Shown one piece after another: positions 53,424-61,145 of a stretch of DNA of 64,000 nucleotides; within the stretch, counting starts at the first letter, position 1; each line of letters opens with the position of its first letter. This DNA comes from JAYPWI01 sp038135065. GTDB taxonomy: Bacteria > Actinomycetota > Acidimicrobiia > Acidimicrobiales > Poriferisodalaceae. The stretch lies in contig JAYPWI010000020.1 in NCBI GenBank assembly GCA_038135065.1, positions 1-64,000 on the forward strand, given 5' to 3'. The notes beneath the pieces were generated by a model, which worked only from the letters and a program-made list of their open reading frames with translations, had not been told where the DNA came from and did not search any database. A program made the translations under genes and the position numbers.

Positions 53424-54506
53424 GTGAGCGCCTCCCACACCAGAGAAGAGCAGCTTCCTCCTGAGCAGACGATCGCCGAACTGGCGCCCAACATCCGGCG
53501 CCTGCAGCTGCCCATGTCGATGCCCGGCCTCGGCCACGTCAACTGCTACATCCTCGACGACGCCAATGGAGCGGCCCTCGTCGATCCGGGTCTACCAGGT
53601 CCCGCCAACTGGCGAGCCTTGATGGCCGGGCTCCGGAGGGCCGAACTTCCCCCCGAGCGCGTCCACACCATCGTGGTAACCCACAGCCACCCTGACCACT
53701 TCGGCGCGGCTGGTCGATTCCACCGCCAGTTCGGGGCCAACGTTGTGACCCACCAGAACTTCCGGCTGTGGTGGGATCGGTGGGAAGAGGACGACGATCC
53801 ACTCGAGACTGCGTCGCCCGAGGGAACCGATCCCGAGGAGATCCGGGTGTCGACCCACAGTCGAGGCCCAGGTGCTCCCACCCCGTGGGGAGGCAGCGGC
53901 TTCAAACTGCCCCTCGGACGTCGAGCCATGTTCGCCGCCATGCGTCGAGGGTGGGGAGGCCGCTTCCTGGCCACCCCCACACCCACCAAACGAGTCGACG
54001 ACGCCGACCACATCGAGCTCGCCGGCCGAACCTTCGTAGCCGTCCACACACCCGGCCACACGGCCGATCACCTGTGCCTTCTCGACCCCGAAGGGGGGGT
54101 GATGATCTGCGGGGATCACGTTCTGCCGACCATCACTCCACACATCTCCGGCATCGGCTCCTCCCCCGACCCACTCCGAGACTTCTTCGGCAGCCTCGAC
54201 CGGGTCGCCGAATTCGACGGGGTGAGCCTCGCCCTCCCCGCCCACGGACAACCCTTCACCGACCTCGCAGGCCGGGTGAACGACATCAAGCGTCATCATC
54301 ACGATCGCCTCGACCTCCTGAGAGAAGCCTCGGATCGACTCGGCATCGCCCCGGTTCAGGACTACATGCAGCAATTGTTCAAGGAACGCTCGTGGGGCCC
54401 CATGGCTGAGTCGGAAACGTTCGCCCACCTCGAGCATCTTCGACATGCGGGCGAGGCAACCGTGGGACGCCGGAACGATGGAGTCCTCGAATACGCCCTG
54501 CGATGA
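53424..54506 (+). CDS. metallo-beta-lactamase-fold hydrolase
   Basis: The 360-residue protein has the MBL metal motif THSHPDHFGA (near residue 90), a second histidine segment HTPGHTADHL, and ICGDHVLP. An insert of about 60 residues lies between the two metal motifs and a helical C-terminal domain of about 90 residues follows. These are features of glyoxalase-II-like hydrolases that act on thioesters or similar substrates. The GTG start is 23 bp after the orn stop. The substrate is unknown. Confidence 0.88.
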   Translation: MSASHTREEQLPPEQTIAELAPNIRRLQLPMSMPGLGHVNCYILDDANGAALVDPGLPGPANWRALMAGLRRAELPPERVHTIVVTHSHPDHFGAAGRFHRQFGANVVTHQNFRLWWDRWEEDDDPLETASPEGTDPEEIRVSTHSRGPGAPTPWGGSGFKLPLGRRAMFAAMRRGWGGRFLATPTPTKRVDDADHIELAGRTFVAVHTPGHTADHLCLLDPEGGVMICGDHVLPTITPHISGIGSSPDPLRDFFGSLDRVAEFDGVSLALPAHGQPFTDLAGRVNDIKRHHHDRLDLLREASDRLGIAPVQDYMQQLFKERSWGPMAESETFAHLEHLRHAGEATVGRRNDGVLEYALR

Positions 54507-54681
54507 GGGAGTCATCGACCCACCGACGTAAATCAGTTGACATGAGGGTCGACCAGGCGGTTGTCTGGCTGCGTTCCCCAGTTGGGTTCCCAAGATCATG
54601 AACTTCGCCATCACCTCCACCCATCGCTCGACACCCTGCGGCGCCATGTCGCGCCACACGAGTGGGTCGACGAGTGCATCC

Positions 54682-54747
54682 ATGACCAAGCAGGTGACGA
54701 TTCACCCGGACTACCGCTCCTGGCAGCCCCGCGGGAACACGATGTAA
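54682..54747 (+). CDS. putative whiB7 leader peptide (uORF)
   Basis: The 21-residue frame MTKQVTIHPDYRSWQPRGNT(M) ends with TAA 29 bases before the terminator stem. An in-frame ATG at 54598 would lengthen it to 49 residues. The ribosome binding site is weak. Its codons for Ser-Trp-Gln-Pro overlap the antiterminator arm, so translation would block antiterminator formation, as in known whiB7/wblC leaders. Confidence 0.45.
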   Translation: MTKQVTIHPDYRSWQPRGNTM

Positions 54748-54776
54748 CCCTCCAACAACATCGTCGATACCGCCGA

Positions 54777-54811
54777 GGCCGCCAGGACCACCTGGCGGCC
54801 TTCAGCTTTTT
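54777..54811 (+). terminator. intrinsic terminator/attenuator upstream of whiB7
   Basis: A perfect 10-bp GC-rich stem, GGCCGCCAGG with CCTGGCGGCC, closed by the 4-base loop ACCA, is extended by one A-T pair. Six bases after the stem a run of five T (54807-54811) follows. It sits 42 bp before the whiB7 ATG and 270 bp after the previous gene, so its position fits an attenuator better than a terminator of the MBL gene. Confidence 0.85.
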
Positions 54812-54853
54812 CCGCCCTCTTCCCTTCATCACCAGCACAAGGCAGTTCACGAC

Positions 54854-55210
54854 ATGTCATCAACCGCCCTCGACCTCCTCGACCTCCTCACCCGAACCGA
54901 CGACCCCTGGCGGGTCGACGGTCGTTGCAACGACCTCCACGGTTCGCTCAGTCATTTGTTCTTCGCCGACGACGTCGTGTCGACCGCCCGCGCGAAGGCC
55001 ATCTGCGGTCGCTGCCCGGTTGCCCGCCAATGTCTCGAGACCGCCCTGCTGCGACGTGAGCCCTGGGGTGTCTGGGGTGGCGAGTTGATCGAAGGTGGGC
55101 AGATCCGCCCCGACCGCGCGCCCCGTGGCCGGCCCCCGTCAACACCGCGACCCGCCTTGGTTCTCGAGGAGGTACCGGTGCCCCCGCATCTTGTGGCCAC
55201 CGGGACATGA
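54854..55210 (+). CDS. whiB7: WhiB7/WblC-type transcriptional regulator
   Basis: The 118-residue Wbl protein has the four cluster cysteines (GRCND, then CGRCPVARQC), the signature EPWGVWGGEL and, directly after it, an AT-hook RGRPP. The AT-hook distinguishes WhiB7/WblC from other Wbl proteins. WhiB7 binds the primary sigma factor and turns on intrinsic antibiotic resistance genes. About 30 extra residues follow the AT-hook. The leader contains a uORF and terminator typical of this gene's attenuation control. Confidence 0.88.
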   Translation: MSSTALDLLDLLTRTDDPWRVDGRCNDLHGSLSHLFFADDVVSTARAKAICGRCPVARQCLETALLRREPWGVWGGELIEGGQIRPDRAPRGRPPSTPRPALVLEEVPVPPHLVATGT

Positions 55211-55375
55211 CCGGGCGGTGGTCGGATCCAGGTGGCCGCGCTGAAGCCCCCCAGCGGAGGGCTGACAGCACCACCGATCGTTCGATGGGCATTCCCCAGG
55301 CTCTTCGGACACCGACCGCCGCCCTGCACCAGCGGCCGCTAGCGTGAAGCCGGTCGCCAGAAGGAGTCCCCACCG

Positions 55376-55930
55376 GTGAGCGCTGCCGCCATCCCTCGTA
55401 GAGAACATTGGCGCACCTGGACCGTCTGGGGACTGGGGTTGTACGTCGTCGGGGCCATCGTGTTCCTGGCTTTGGGCGGCGGGCGATCAGGGTCGTCCGC
55501 ACTCCCGGGCACCGACGCGGCAAGCCTGGGTCCCGTCCACCTCATCGAATACGACACCCTCGACGGCGGTTCGGCCACGCTGGCCGATCAGGCAGGGCGC
55601 CCCCTCATCATCAACTTCTTCGCCTCGACCTGTGCCCCGTGCCGGGAGGAGATGCCCGACTTCGAGACCTTCCACCAGAACTTCGGAAACGAGATCGCAG
55701 TCGTGGGCCTCGCCGTGGAGGGAGCCCGACCGGCCCGCACCATCATCGAGGAGACCGGTGTCACGTTCGAAACCGGCCTCGATCAGCGAGACATCATGAT
55801 CGATCTCGGCGGGTTCGGCCTCCCCACCACCGTGTTCGTGGATCCCGCCGGGAACGTCGTGGAGACCCACACGGGCTTACTCACCTACGAGGCGCTGCTG
55901 GCAAAGGCCGAGGAGCATTTCGGCGCATGA
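55376..55930 (+). CDS. TlpA-like membrane-anchored thioredoxin
   Basis: The 184-residue protein has one N-terminal membrane helix (about 17-35) and a thioredoxin fold with active site CAPC in FFASTCAPCREEMP and the cis-proline segment GLPTTVFVD. It would act outside the membrane as a thiol oxidoreductase, for example in cytochrome c or oxidase assembly. GTG at 55376 is preceded by AGAAGGAG. Its stop overlaps the ccdA start, so electrons probably come from CcdA. Confidence 0.92.
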   Translation: MSAAAIPRREHWRTWTVWGLGLYVVGAIVFLALGGGRSGSSALPGTDAASLGPVHLIEYDTLDGGSATLADQAGRPLIINFFASTCAPCREEMPDFETFHQNFGNEIAVVGLAVEGARPARTIIEETGVTFETGLDQRDIMIDLGGFGLPTTVFVDPAGNVVETHTGLLTYEALLAKAEEHFGA

Positions 55931-56766
55931 TCGAAGCCAATCTCACCTTCGCCTTCACCGCCGGCATCATCGCCACCATCAACCCGTGCGGCTTCGCCAT
56001 GCTGCCTGCCTACCTGTCCTTCTTCCTCGGTCTCGAAGGCAACCCAACAGGTGAGACACCACGGGCCGGCATCGGACGGGCCCTGGCCACCGGGGGCCTA
56101 GTCTCGATCGGATTCCTGGTGGTATTCGGCACGGTCGGACTGCTGATCACTGCGGGACTCAGCATCGTGAGCGAGGTGGTGCCCTGGGTCTCCATCGCAA
56201 TCGGTGTCGGGGTGACCCTGCTCGGCCTCGCCGTGCTCAGCGGCCGATCGTTGACGCTGATCCTCCCCAAGCTCGAGCAAGGAACCGGGGACCGCCGGGC
56301 CCGTAGCCTCGTCCTGTTCGGCGTCAGCTACGCCGTGGCCTCGATCTCCTGCGGGCTTCCCACCTTCCTCGTCGTGGTGTCGACATCGGTGAGCGACGTC
56401 GGATCGGCGGTTGCGTCGTTCCTGGCCTACTCGATCGGTATGACCTTGGTCCTGACGTCGCTCACCGTCAGTCTCGCCATGGCCCGGCAGTCCCTCGTAC
56501 AGCGCCTCCGGTCCCTACTTCCCTACGTCGACCGGGTGGCGGGCATCCTGATGGTGGCAGCCGGCTTGTACCTGACCTGGTATTGGCTGGCCGAGCGACT
56601 CGGAGCCGAACGAGGGGGCGTCGTGCTGAGCGTCGAGCAGTTCACGGCCCGTCTCAGCAACTGGGTCACCGGCATCGGTGGGCTGCGCCTCGGGGTCGGC
56701 ATGAGCATCGTCGTCGCTCTGGCAACCATGATCGCCCTGAGCTCGTCGAGACCGACCAGCGACTGA
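55927..56766 (+). CDS. ccdA: CcdA/DsbD-type thiol-disulfide transport protein
   Basis: The 279-residue polytopic protein has six or more helices and the two redox cysteines in INPCGFAML and SISCGLPTF, which carry reducing power across the membrane. The ATG overlaps the upstream TlpA-like stop (ATGA), making a functional pair. A C-terminal extension adds a further hydrophobic segment. With many c-type haem proteins in the window, a role in keeping apocytochrome thiols reduced is likely. Confidence 0.93.
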   Translation: MIEANLTFAFTAGIIATINPCGFAMLPAYLSFFLGLEGNPTGETPRAGIGRALATGGLVSIGFLVVFGTVGLLITAGLSIVSEVVPWVSIAIGVGVTLLGLAVLSGRSLTLILPKLEQGTGDRRARSLVLFGVSYAVASISCGLPTFLVVVSTSVSDVGSAVASFLAYSIGMTLVLTSLTVSLAMARQSLVQRLRSLLPYVDRVAGILMVAAGLYLTWYWLAERLGAERGGVVLSVEQFTARLSNWVTGIGGLRLGVGMSIVVALATMIALSSSRPTSD

Positions 56767-56804
56767 CCGCGCAGATCCGCACACACCCGTGCCAGACTCC
56801 TGGG

Positions 56805-57455
56805 GTGGCGCTACATCTCGGACGTCATCGGCTCCTCGAGTCGGATCGCCCCTTTGCCGCTCTCCTGGACCAGCCCGGGGTGAGCGAGGTACTGCATCTC
56901 CGCAGCACGTTCGGTTTCATGGCCTTCCACGGCGGGTGGCTCGAAGAGGTCACCGACGACATCGCCATGACGGCGGCCGAGCGGAGCGGCGCATCGGTCT
57001 ATGCCGTGCTCCAAGGACCCGATGACCAGTGGCACATCCCCTCTCATCTCGTGAACCCCGAGGAGTCACCAGCCCTTGCTGCTTTTCTGGAGCATGTCGA
57101 TGTGGCGGTGGCCATTCACGGTTTCGGTCGGCCCGACCTGCTCCGATCCGTGCTGCTCGGTGGGCGCAACCGTGACCTCGCCGAGCATGTCGCCATCCAC
57201 CTCATCGGGCATCTCCCCCACTACGACGTCGTCCATCGACTCGAGGAGATGCCGACCTCTCTCCGGGGCCAGCACCCCAACAACCCGGTGAACCTGGCAG
57301 CTGGGGGCGGCGTGCAGGTCGAACTTCCTCCCCGCATCCGGGGTAAGAGCCCGCTGTGGACCGGCTATCGAGGCCCGGGTCGCGTGCCGCACCACGAGGC
57401 GTTGATCAACGGTCTCGCTGCCGCCGCAAGGTCATGGTCGCCGACCCCGGTGTGA
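56805..57455 (+). CDS. poly-gamma-glutamate-hydrolase-like protein (PF05908 type)
   Basis: The 216-residue protein has the pattern of the phage/bacterial poly-gamma-glutamate hydrolase family, a zinc carboxypeptidase-like fold: FMAFHGGWLEEVTDDIAMTA, a WHIPSHLVNPEES segment, VAVAIHGFG and VLLGGRNRDLA. Family members cut gamma-linked glutamate polymers or act on related cell-surface substrates. There is no signal peptide, so the protein appears cytoplasmic. GTG at 56805 is used. It converges on pdxH. Confidence 0.7.
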   Translation: MALHLGRHRLLESDRPFAALLDQPGVSEVLHLRSTFGFMAFHGGWLEEVTDDIAMTAAERSGASVYAVLQGPDDQWHIPSHLVNPEESPALAAFLEHVDVAVAIHGFGRPDLLRSVLLGGRNRDLAEHVAIHLIGHLPHYDVVHRLEEMPTSLRGQHPNNPVNLAAGGGVQVELPPRIRGKSPLWTGYRGPGRVPHHEALINGLAAAARSWSPTPV

Positions 57456-57474
57456 GACGAACAACCTTCCACAG

Positions 57475-58119
57475 CTAGGGCTGGAGTCGCTGGATCTCCC
57501 AGCTGCCGCCACGGCGGGTGTAGACCAGACGGTCGTGGAGGCGGAAGTCGCGACCCTGCCAGAACTCGACCCGCTCGGCCGCCAGGTGGAACCCACCCCA
57601 ATGCGCCGGTCGAGGTGGTTCGGTCCCAACGAATCGTTCGGTCAGTTCTGCGTGACGCCGCCGCAGTTCATCACGAGAAGCAACGGGCTGGCTCTGCGCA
57701 GATGCGATGGCCGAAAGCCGAGAGCCACGGTCACGCGAGGCAAAGTACGCGTCGGACTGCTCTGCGCTGACCTTGGTGATCGGCCCCCTCACCCGGATCT
57801 GGCGCTCGAGCGGCAGCCATGTGAAGAGCGCTTCGGCGAATGGGTTGGCGGCCAACTGCAGGCCCTTGGCGCTCTCGTAGTTGGTGTAAAAGATCAACCC
57901 GTCTGCCGGCCGGCCTCGCAGGAGAACGTTTCGTACCGAAGGCAGCCCCGACGCATCGGCGGTAGCAACCGCCATGGCGTTCGCGTTGTGCAAGCCGAGC
58001 TCGGTCGCGATGCCCAGCCACTGATCCAGCAGGTCCAAGGGTTCAGCGGGCAGGTCGTCCTCCGCGAGCCCGCGGGCCATGAGCTCGAGCCGAATCGAAC
58101 GAGGGTCAATGGGTTCCAT
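57475..58119 (-). CDS. pdxH: pyridoxamine 5'-phosphate oxidase
   Basis: The 214-residue FMN enzyme makes pyridoxal phosphate. It has NAMAVATADASGLPSVRNVL, FYTNYESAKGLQL, the FMN-binding RQIRVRGPI segment and the C-terminal WEIQRLQP, where the Arg-Leu-x-Pro end is diagnostic. The start is ATG at 58119. It diverges from the FluC pair. Confidence 0.95.
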   Translation of the reverse strand: MEPIDPRSIRLELMARGLAEDDLPAEPLDLLDQWLGIATELGLHNANAMAVATADASGLPSVRNVLLRGRPADGLIFYTNYESAKGLQLAANPFAEALFTWLPLERQIRVRGPITKVSAEQSDAYFASRDRGSRLSAIASAQSQPVASRDELRRRHAELTERFVGTEPPRPAHWGGFHLAAERVEFWQGRDFRLHDRLVYTRRGGSWEIQRLQP

Positions 58120-58148
58120 GAGGTACCAAGTGCTCCCGGTGGTCGAAC

Positions 58149-58505
58149 ATGACAAGCTCCATCAGAGCACGTAGCTGGGCTGCCGTCGCGATCAGCGCGG
58201 CCATCGGCGCCGCCCTGCGTTGGGCCGCCGTAGGTCTGATCGGGGACCGGCCAGGCCTTCTGCTGTGCAACGTTCTGGGGTGTGGTGTCATCGGCTACGC
58301 CGTGGCCCAGGGCTCTGGCCCCTGGCTGACGGCCGGTCTCTGTGGTGCGCTGACCAGTTGCTCGGCAATAGCGCTACAGGTGGCGGTCGACTTCGATGAA
58401 GGCCACTACGCCACGGCTGCGGGCTGGCTGCTGGCCACCGTGTTACTCGGTGGGGCTGTGTTCAGCGCCTCGACTCGTCTGATCCCGCCAGGTGCACACC
58501 GGTGA
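58149..58505 (+). CDS. crcB: FluC/CrcB fluoride channel subunit 1
   Basis: The 118-residue protein has four membrane helices and a divergent CrcB pattern, with LLCNVLGCGVIGYA (Asn-x2-Gly helix) and GLCGALTSCSAIAL where typical members read GGxTTFSTF. The phenylalanine box is lost. It overlaps the second crcB by four bases. Two-gene pairs make heterodimeric channels in Gram-positive bacteria. Confidence 0.82.
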   Translation: MTSSIRARSWAAVAISAAIGAALRWAAVGLIGDRPGLLLCNVLGCGVIGYAVAQGSGPWLTAGLCGALTSCSAIALQVAVDFDEGHYATAAGWLLATVLLGGAVFSASTRLIPPGAHR

Positions 58506-58807
58506 ACGCCGTCGCCCTGGTGTGCGCAGCGAGCCTCACCTCACTGATCCGGTGGCGATGCACCACCCGCTGGCCGCAGATCGGCACCATGGTGGTCAAC
58601 CTGGTCGGGTCGTTCACCATCGGCGTGCTCCATGGTCGAGGTGTCGACTCAGCGATCCTCACCGCTGGCGCCCTGGGAGGACTCACCACAGTGTCTGGCG
58701 CAGCTGCCGACATCGGAAGCATGCGTGGGCCCGGGCGTGCCGGCTATCTCCTGCTCACCGTTGCGGGCTGCAGTGCCGGCGCCTGGTGGGGTCTGCAGCT
58801 GGCCTGA
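58502..58807 (+). CDS. crcB: FluC/CrcB fluoride channel subunit 2
   Basis: The 101-residue four-helix protein shows MVVNLVGSFTIGVLHG and GGLTTVSGAA, closer to the CrcB consensus than its partner but also without the phenylalanines of TTFSTF. The GTG start overlaps the first subunit's stop (GTGA). The pair probably forms one dual-topology fluoride exporter. I see no fluoride riboswitch upstream. Confidence 0.85.
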   Translation: MNAVALVCAASLTSLIRWRCTTRWPQIGTMVVNLVGSFTIGVLHGRGVDSAILTAGALGGLTTVSGAAADIGSMRGPGRAGYLLLTVAGCSAGAWWGLQLA

Positions 58808-58809
58808 GG

Positions 58810-60069
58810 TCAGGATGAGGTAGGACCTGGAATTTCCGACATTCCTAGGTAGCGCTGCAGCACGGCGGGAACCGAGATGCTGCCATCACCGTTCTGCGCA
58901 TTTTCCATCAAGAAGACCAGCGTGCGGGAGATGGCGCACGCAGTGCCATTGAGCGTGTGGACCAAACCAGTCCCATCATCGGACCGGTAGCGAGTCGCCA
59001 TTCGCCGGGCCGAGTAGTCGGTGTAGTTCGAACACGAGGTGATCTCCCGGTAGGCACCTTCCGAGGGCAGCCATACCTCGATGTCGTACTTCTTGGCAGC
59101 TGCGGATCCCAGGTCACCGGCAGCCACGTTGATCACCCGATAGGGAAGATCCAAGGAGCCGACGATCTCCTCCTGGATCTCTCGCAAGGTCTCCAGTTCT
59201 TCCCAACTGCTGTCGGGGTCGCAGAACGAGAACATCTCGACCTTGTCGAACTGGTGCACCCTGAAGATGCCCCGGGTGTCCTTGCCATAGGTTCCGGCCT
59301 CGCGACGGAAGCACGATGAGAAGCCGGCGTACCGCACGGGCAGCGTCGACCGATCGAGGCGCTCACCACGGTGCAGACCGGCAAGGGCGACCTCCGAGGT
59401 GCCAATCAGAAAGAGATCGTCCCCGTCGATCTCGTACACCTGGTGTCGATCGGTCGGGAAAAACCCTGCGTCGACCATCATGTCTTCCCGGACCAACACC
59501 GGGGGGACCACGGGGACGAACCCGCGTCCCTCGAGCAGTTCCAGCGCCCATTGGACCAGGGCGAATTCCAGTCGGACCGCCGGGCCCATCAGGTAGGCGA
59601 ACCGACTTCCCGAATTCCGGACAGCCCGCTCCGAATCGACCATCCCGAGCAGTTCACCAATCTCGGCGTGATCGTGGGTGGGTGCTGGACGACGCTCACC
59701 CACCTCGCGGATCGTTTCGAAGTCGTCCTCGCCGCCGGGTGGCACTGACGCATGCGCTGGATTGGGAATGCGGAGGACCAATTCGTCAACGGCAGTCGAG
59801 GCAGCTGTCTCTTCTTGGGAAAGGGCCTCGGCCCGATCCTTCAAGACCGAAGCAGCTTCGATTCGTGCCGGCCGCTCCTGCGGCGATGCTCGGCCAATTT
59901 CGCGACTCGCTGCGTTCTGCTCGGCGCGAGCCTCCTCCGCCGCTGCCATCGCACCCCGGCGGCGGTCATCAGCCTCGAGTAAGCGCTCGATGTCGTCCGG
60001 CTCGGCGCCCTTGAGGACTGCGCCCGCCCGATAGTCGGCATCTTCACGGAGTCGACGAAGATCGATCAC
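58810..60069 (-). CDS. serS: seryl-tRNA synthetase
   Basis: The 419-residue class II synthetase charges tRNA-Ser. It has the N-terminal coiled coil (about 30-100), motif 2 in SSCFRREAGTYGKDTRGIFR and motif 3 in the region SCSNYTDYSARRMATRYR. The length matches the family. It is downstream of the cytochrome oxidase genes by 50 bp on the same strand. No T-box leader is present in that space. Confidence 0.96.
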   Translation of the reverse strand: MIDLRRLREDADYRAGAVLKGAEPDDIERLLEADDRRRGAMAAAEEARAEQNAASREIGRASPQERPARIEAASVLKDRAEALSQEETAASTAVDELVLRIPNPAHASVPPGGEDDFETIREVGERRPAPTHDHAEIGELLGMVDSERAVRNSGSRFAYLMGPAVRLEFALVQWALELLEGRGFVPVVPPVLVREDMMVDAGFFPTDRHQVYEIDGDDLFLIGTSEVALAGLHRGERLDRSTLPVRYAGFSSCFRREAGTYGKDTRGIFRVHQFDKVEMFSFCDPDSSWEELETLREIQEEIVGSLDLPYRVINVAAGDLGSAAAKKYDIEVWLPSEGAYREITSCSNYTDYSARRMATRYRSDDGTGLVHTLNGTACAISRTLVFLMENAQNGDGSISVPAVLQRYLGMSEIPGPTSS

Positions 60070-60119
60070 AGTTCAGAACGGTAGCGAGTCGGGGCCCACC
60101 TGGCAGCGGACAGGGCCCT

Positions 60120-60482
60120 CTAGCAAAATGCCCCGTTCTGGCAACCCGCAGGGTCTTGCCAGAACAACATCGAGGTGCCCATCGCTGCGAAGACCGCGAG
60201 GGCCAAGACCAACCCGCCGACGAACAACCAGGTGAACACCTTGCTGTCGAACTTCAGATGCATGAAGTACGACACCACGATCTGGAACTTGACGACCATC
60301 AGGATCAGCAGTGACGGAACTTCGAGGACGCCGAAATCGACGAAGTACGTTGCGACCTCGACCGCCGTGAGAACGGCCAGGATGACAGCGATCTTGATGT
60401 AGCCGAAATCGCTCAGACCGTGGTCATGGCCATGGTCGGAGTGGGCGTCGGTTGCGTCGTGGGATGCGGTGGCGGTACTCAT
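60120..60482 (-). CDS. ctaF: cytochrome c oxidase subunit IV (caa3 type)
   Basis: The 120-residue protein has three membrane helices with the prokaryotic COX4 pattern (AVLTAVEVATYFVDF and FQIVVSYFMHLKFDSK). Its first 25 residues are rich in His and Asp (DAHSDHGHDHG), like tails on several other respiratory subunits here. It is the last gene of the oxidase operon. ATG at 60482 is used; the 50 bp after the stop have a GGGCCC repeat but no convincing terminator. Confidence 0.9.
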   Translation of the reverse strand: MSTATASHDATDAHSDHGHDHGLSDFGYIKIAVILAVLTAVEVATYFVDFGVLEVPSLLILMVVKFQIVVSYFMHLKFDSKVFTWLFVGGLVLALAVFAAMGTSMLFWQDPAGCQNGAFC

Positions 60483-60491
60483 CACAACTCC

Positions 60492-61145
60492 TCAGGGGAT
60501 CAGGTAGACGACCGCGAAAATCACGATCCACACGATGTCGACGAAGTGCCAGTAGAGGCCGATGATTTCGACCGTCTCCGCTCGCTCGGCAGTCAGCGAT
60601 CCCCGAGAGATGAGCATGAAGAGACTGACCAGCATCACGATGCCCAGCGACACGTGCACTCCGTGGAAACCGGTGAGCGTGAAGAAGGCCGAAGCCGAGA
60701 TGTTGGTGGTGAAGCCCAGGCCTTCTCGATAGAAGCTGGTGAACTCGTACACCTGACCACCGATGAAGATGGAACCCAAGGCCGCAGTTGTCAACAGCCA
60801 CAGCTTGCAGCGCTCCAGATTGGCCGACATCATCGCGGTCACGGCCAACACCATGGTGAGCGAGCTCATCAGGAGGACGAACGAACTCACCGATGTGAAC
60901 GGGATGTCGAAGAGATCGGCTGCCGTGGGGCCCTCGGTCGCCGGTCCCGTTCGGTTCCGCAGGAGCAGATAGGTCGAGATCAACGCACCGAAGAGAAGAC
61001 AGTCGGACCCGAGGAAGGTCCACATGGTCATCTTCTCGTTGGTGACCGATGTCGACAGAGGCGGGTGAGCCATCTCGTCATAGGGCGTGGGCCCGTAGGC
61101 CAGGTTCTCGACGGCGCCTGGCGCCTCGGCGGTCGTCTCAGCCAA
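60492..61145 (-). CDS. ctaE: cytochrome c oxidase subunit III
   Basis: The 217-residue protein has five membrane helices and COX3 segments such as MWTFLGSDCLLFGALISTYL, FFTLTGFHGVHVSLG and GLYWHFVDIVWI, the last being diagnostic. It stabilises the oxidase core and proton uptake. Its start overlaps the ctaD stop by eight bases. Confidence 0.95.
   Translation of the reverse strand: MAETTAEAPGAVENLAYGPTPYDEMAHPPLSTSVTNEKMTMWTFLGSDCLLFGALISTYLLLRNRTGPATEGPTAADLFDIPFTSVSSFVLLMSSLTMVLAVTAMMSANLERCKLWLLTTAALGSIFIGGQVYEFTSFYREGLGFTTNISASAFFTLTGFHGVHVSLGIVMLVSLFMLISRGSLTAERAETVEIIGLYWHFVDIVWIVIFAVVYLIP

Larger units (their letters stand above)
54507..54853 (+). promoter_or_regulatory. whiB7 leader with uORF, antiterminator and terminator
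   Basis: This 347-bp gap precedes whiB7. In order it contains an AT-rich AAAT next to a TTGACA (54537-54542, no good -10 seen), a uORF (54682-54747), a 7-bp inverted repeat ACGATGT/ACATCGT (54739-54764), an intrinsic terminator (54777-54811) and the whiB7 start. The segment 54718-54728, inside the uORF, can pair with 54777-54787, the 5' arm of the terminator, in 10 of 11 positions. This allows an alternative antiterminator hairpin. Confidence 0.7.

Noticed and set aside
54542..54601. An earlier 19-residue uORF in the whiB7 leader
   Set aside because: Its ATG overlaps the likely -35 element TTGACA, it has no ribosome binding site, and it probably lies upstream of the transcript start. The uORF at 54682 fits the hairpin geometry better.
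58120..58148. Fluoride riboswitch before the FluC pair
   Set aside because: Only 29 bp separate pdxH and crcB; there is no space or motif for the aptamer.
60070..60119. Terminator between ctaF and serS
   Set aside because: Two GGGCCC blocks could pair across a 15-base loop but there is no T tract on the minus strand side and each block is self-complementary.
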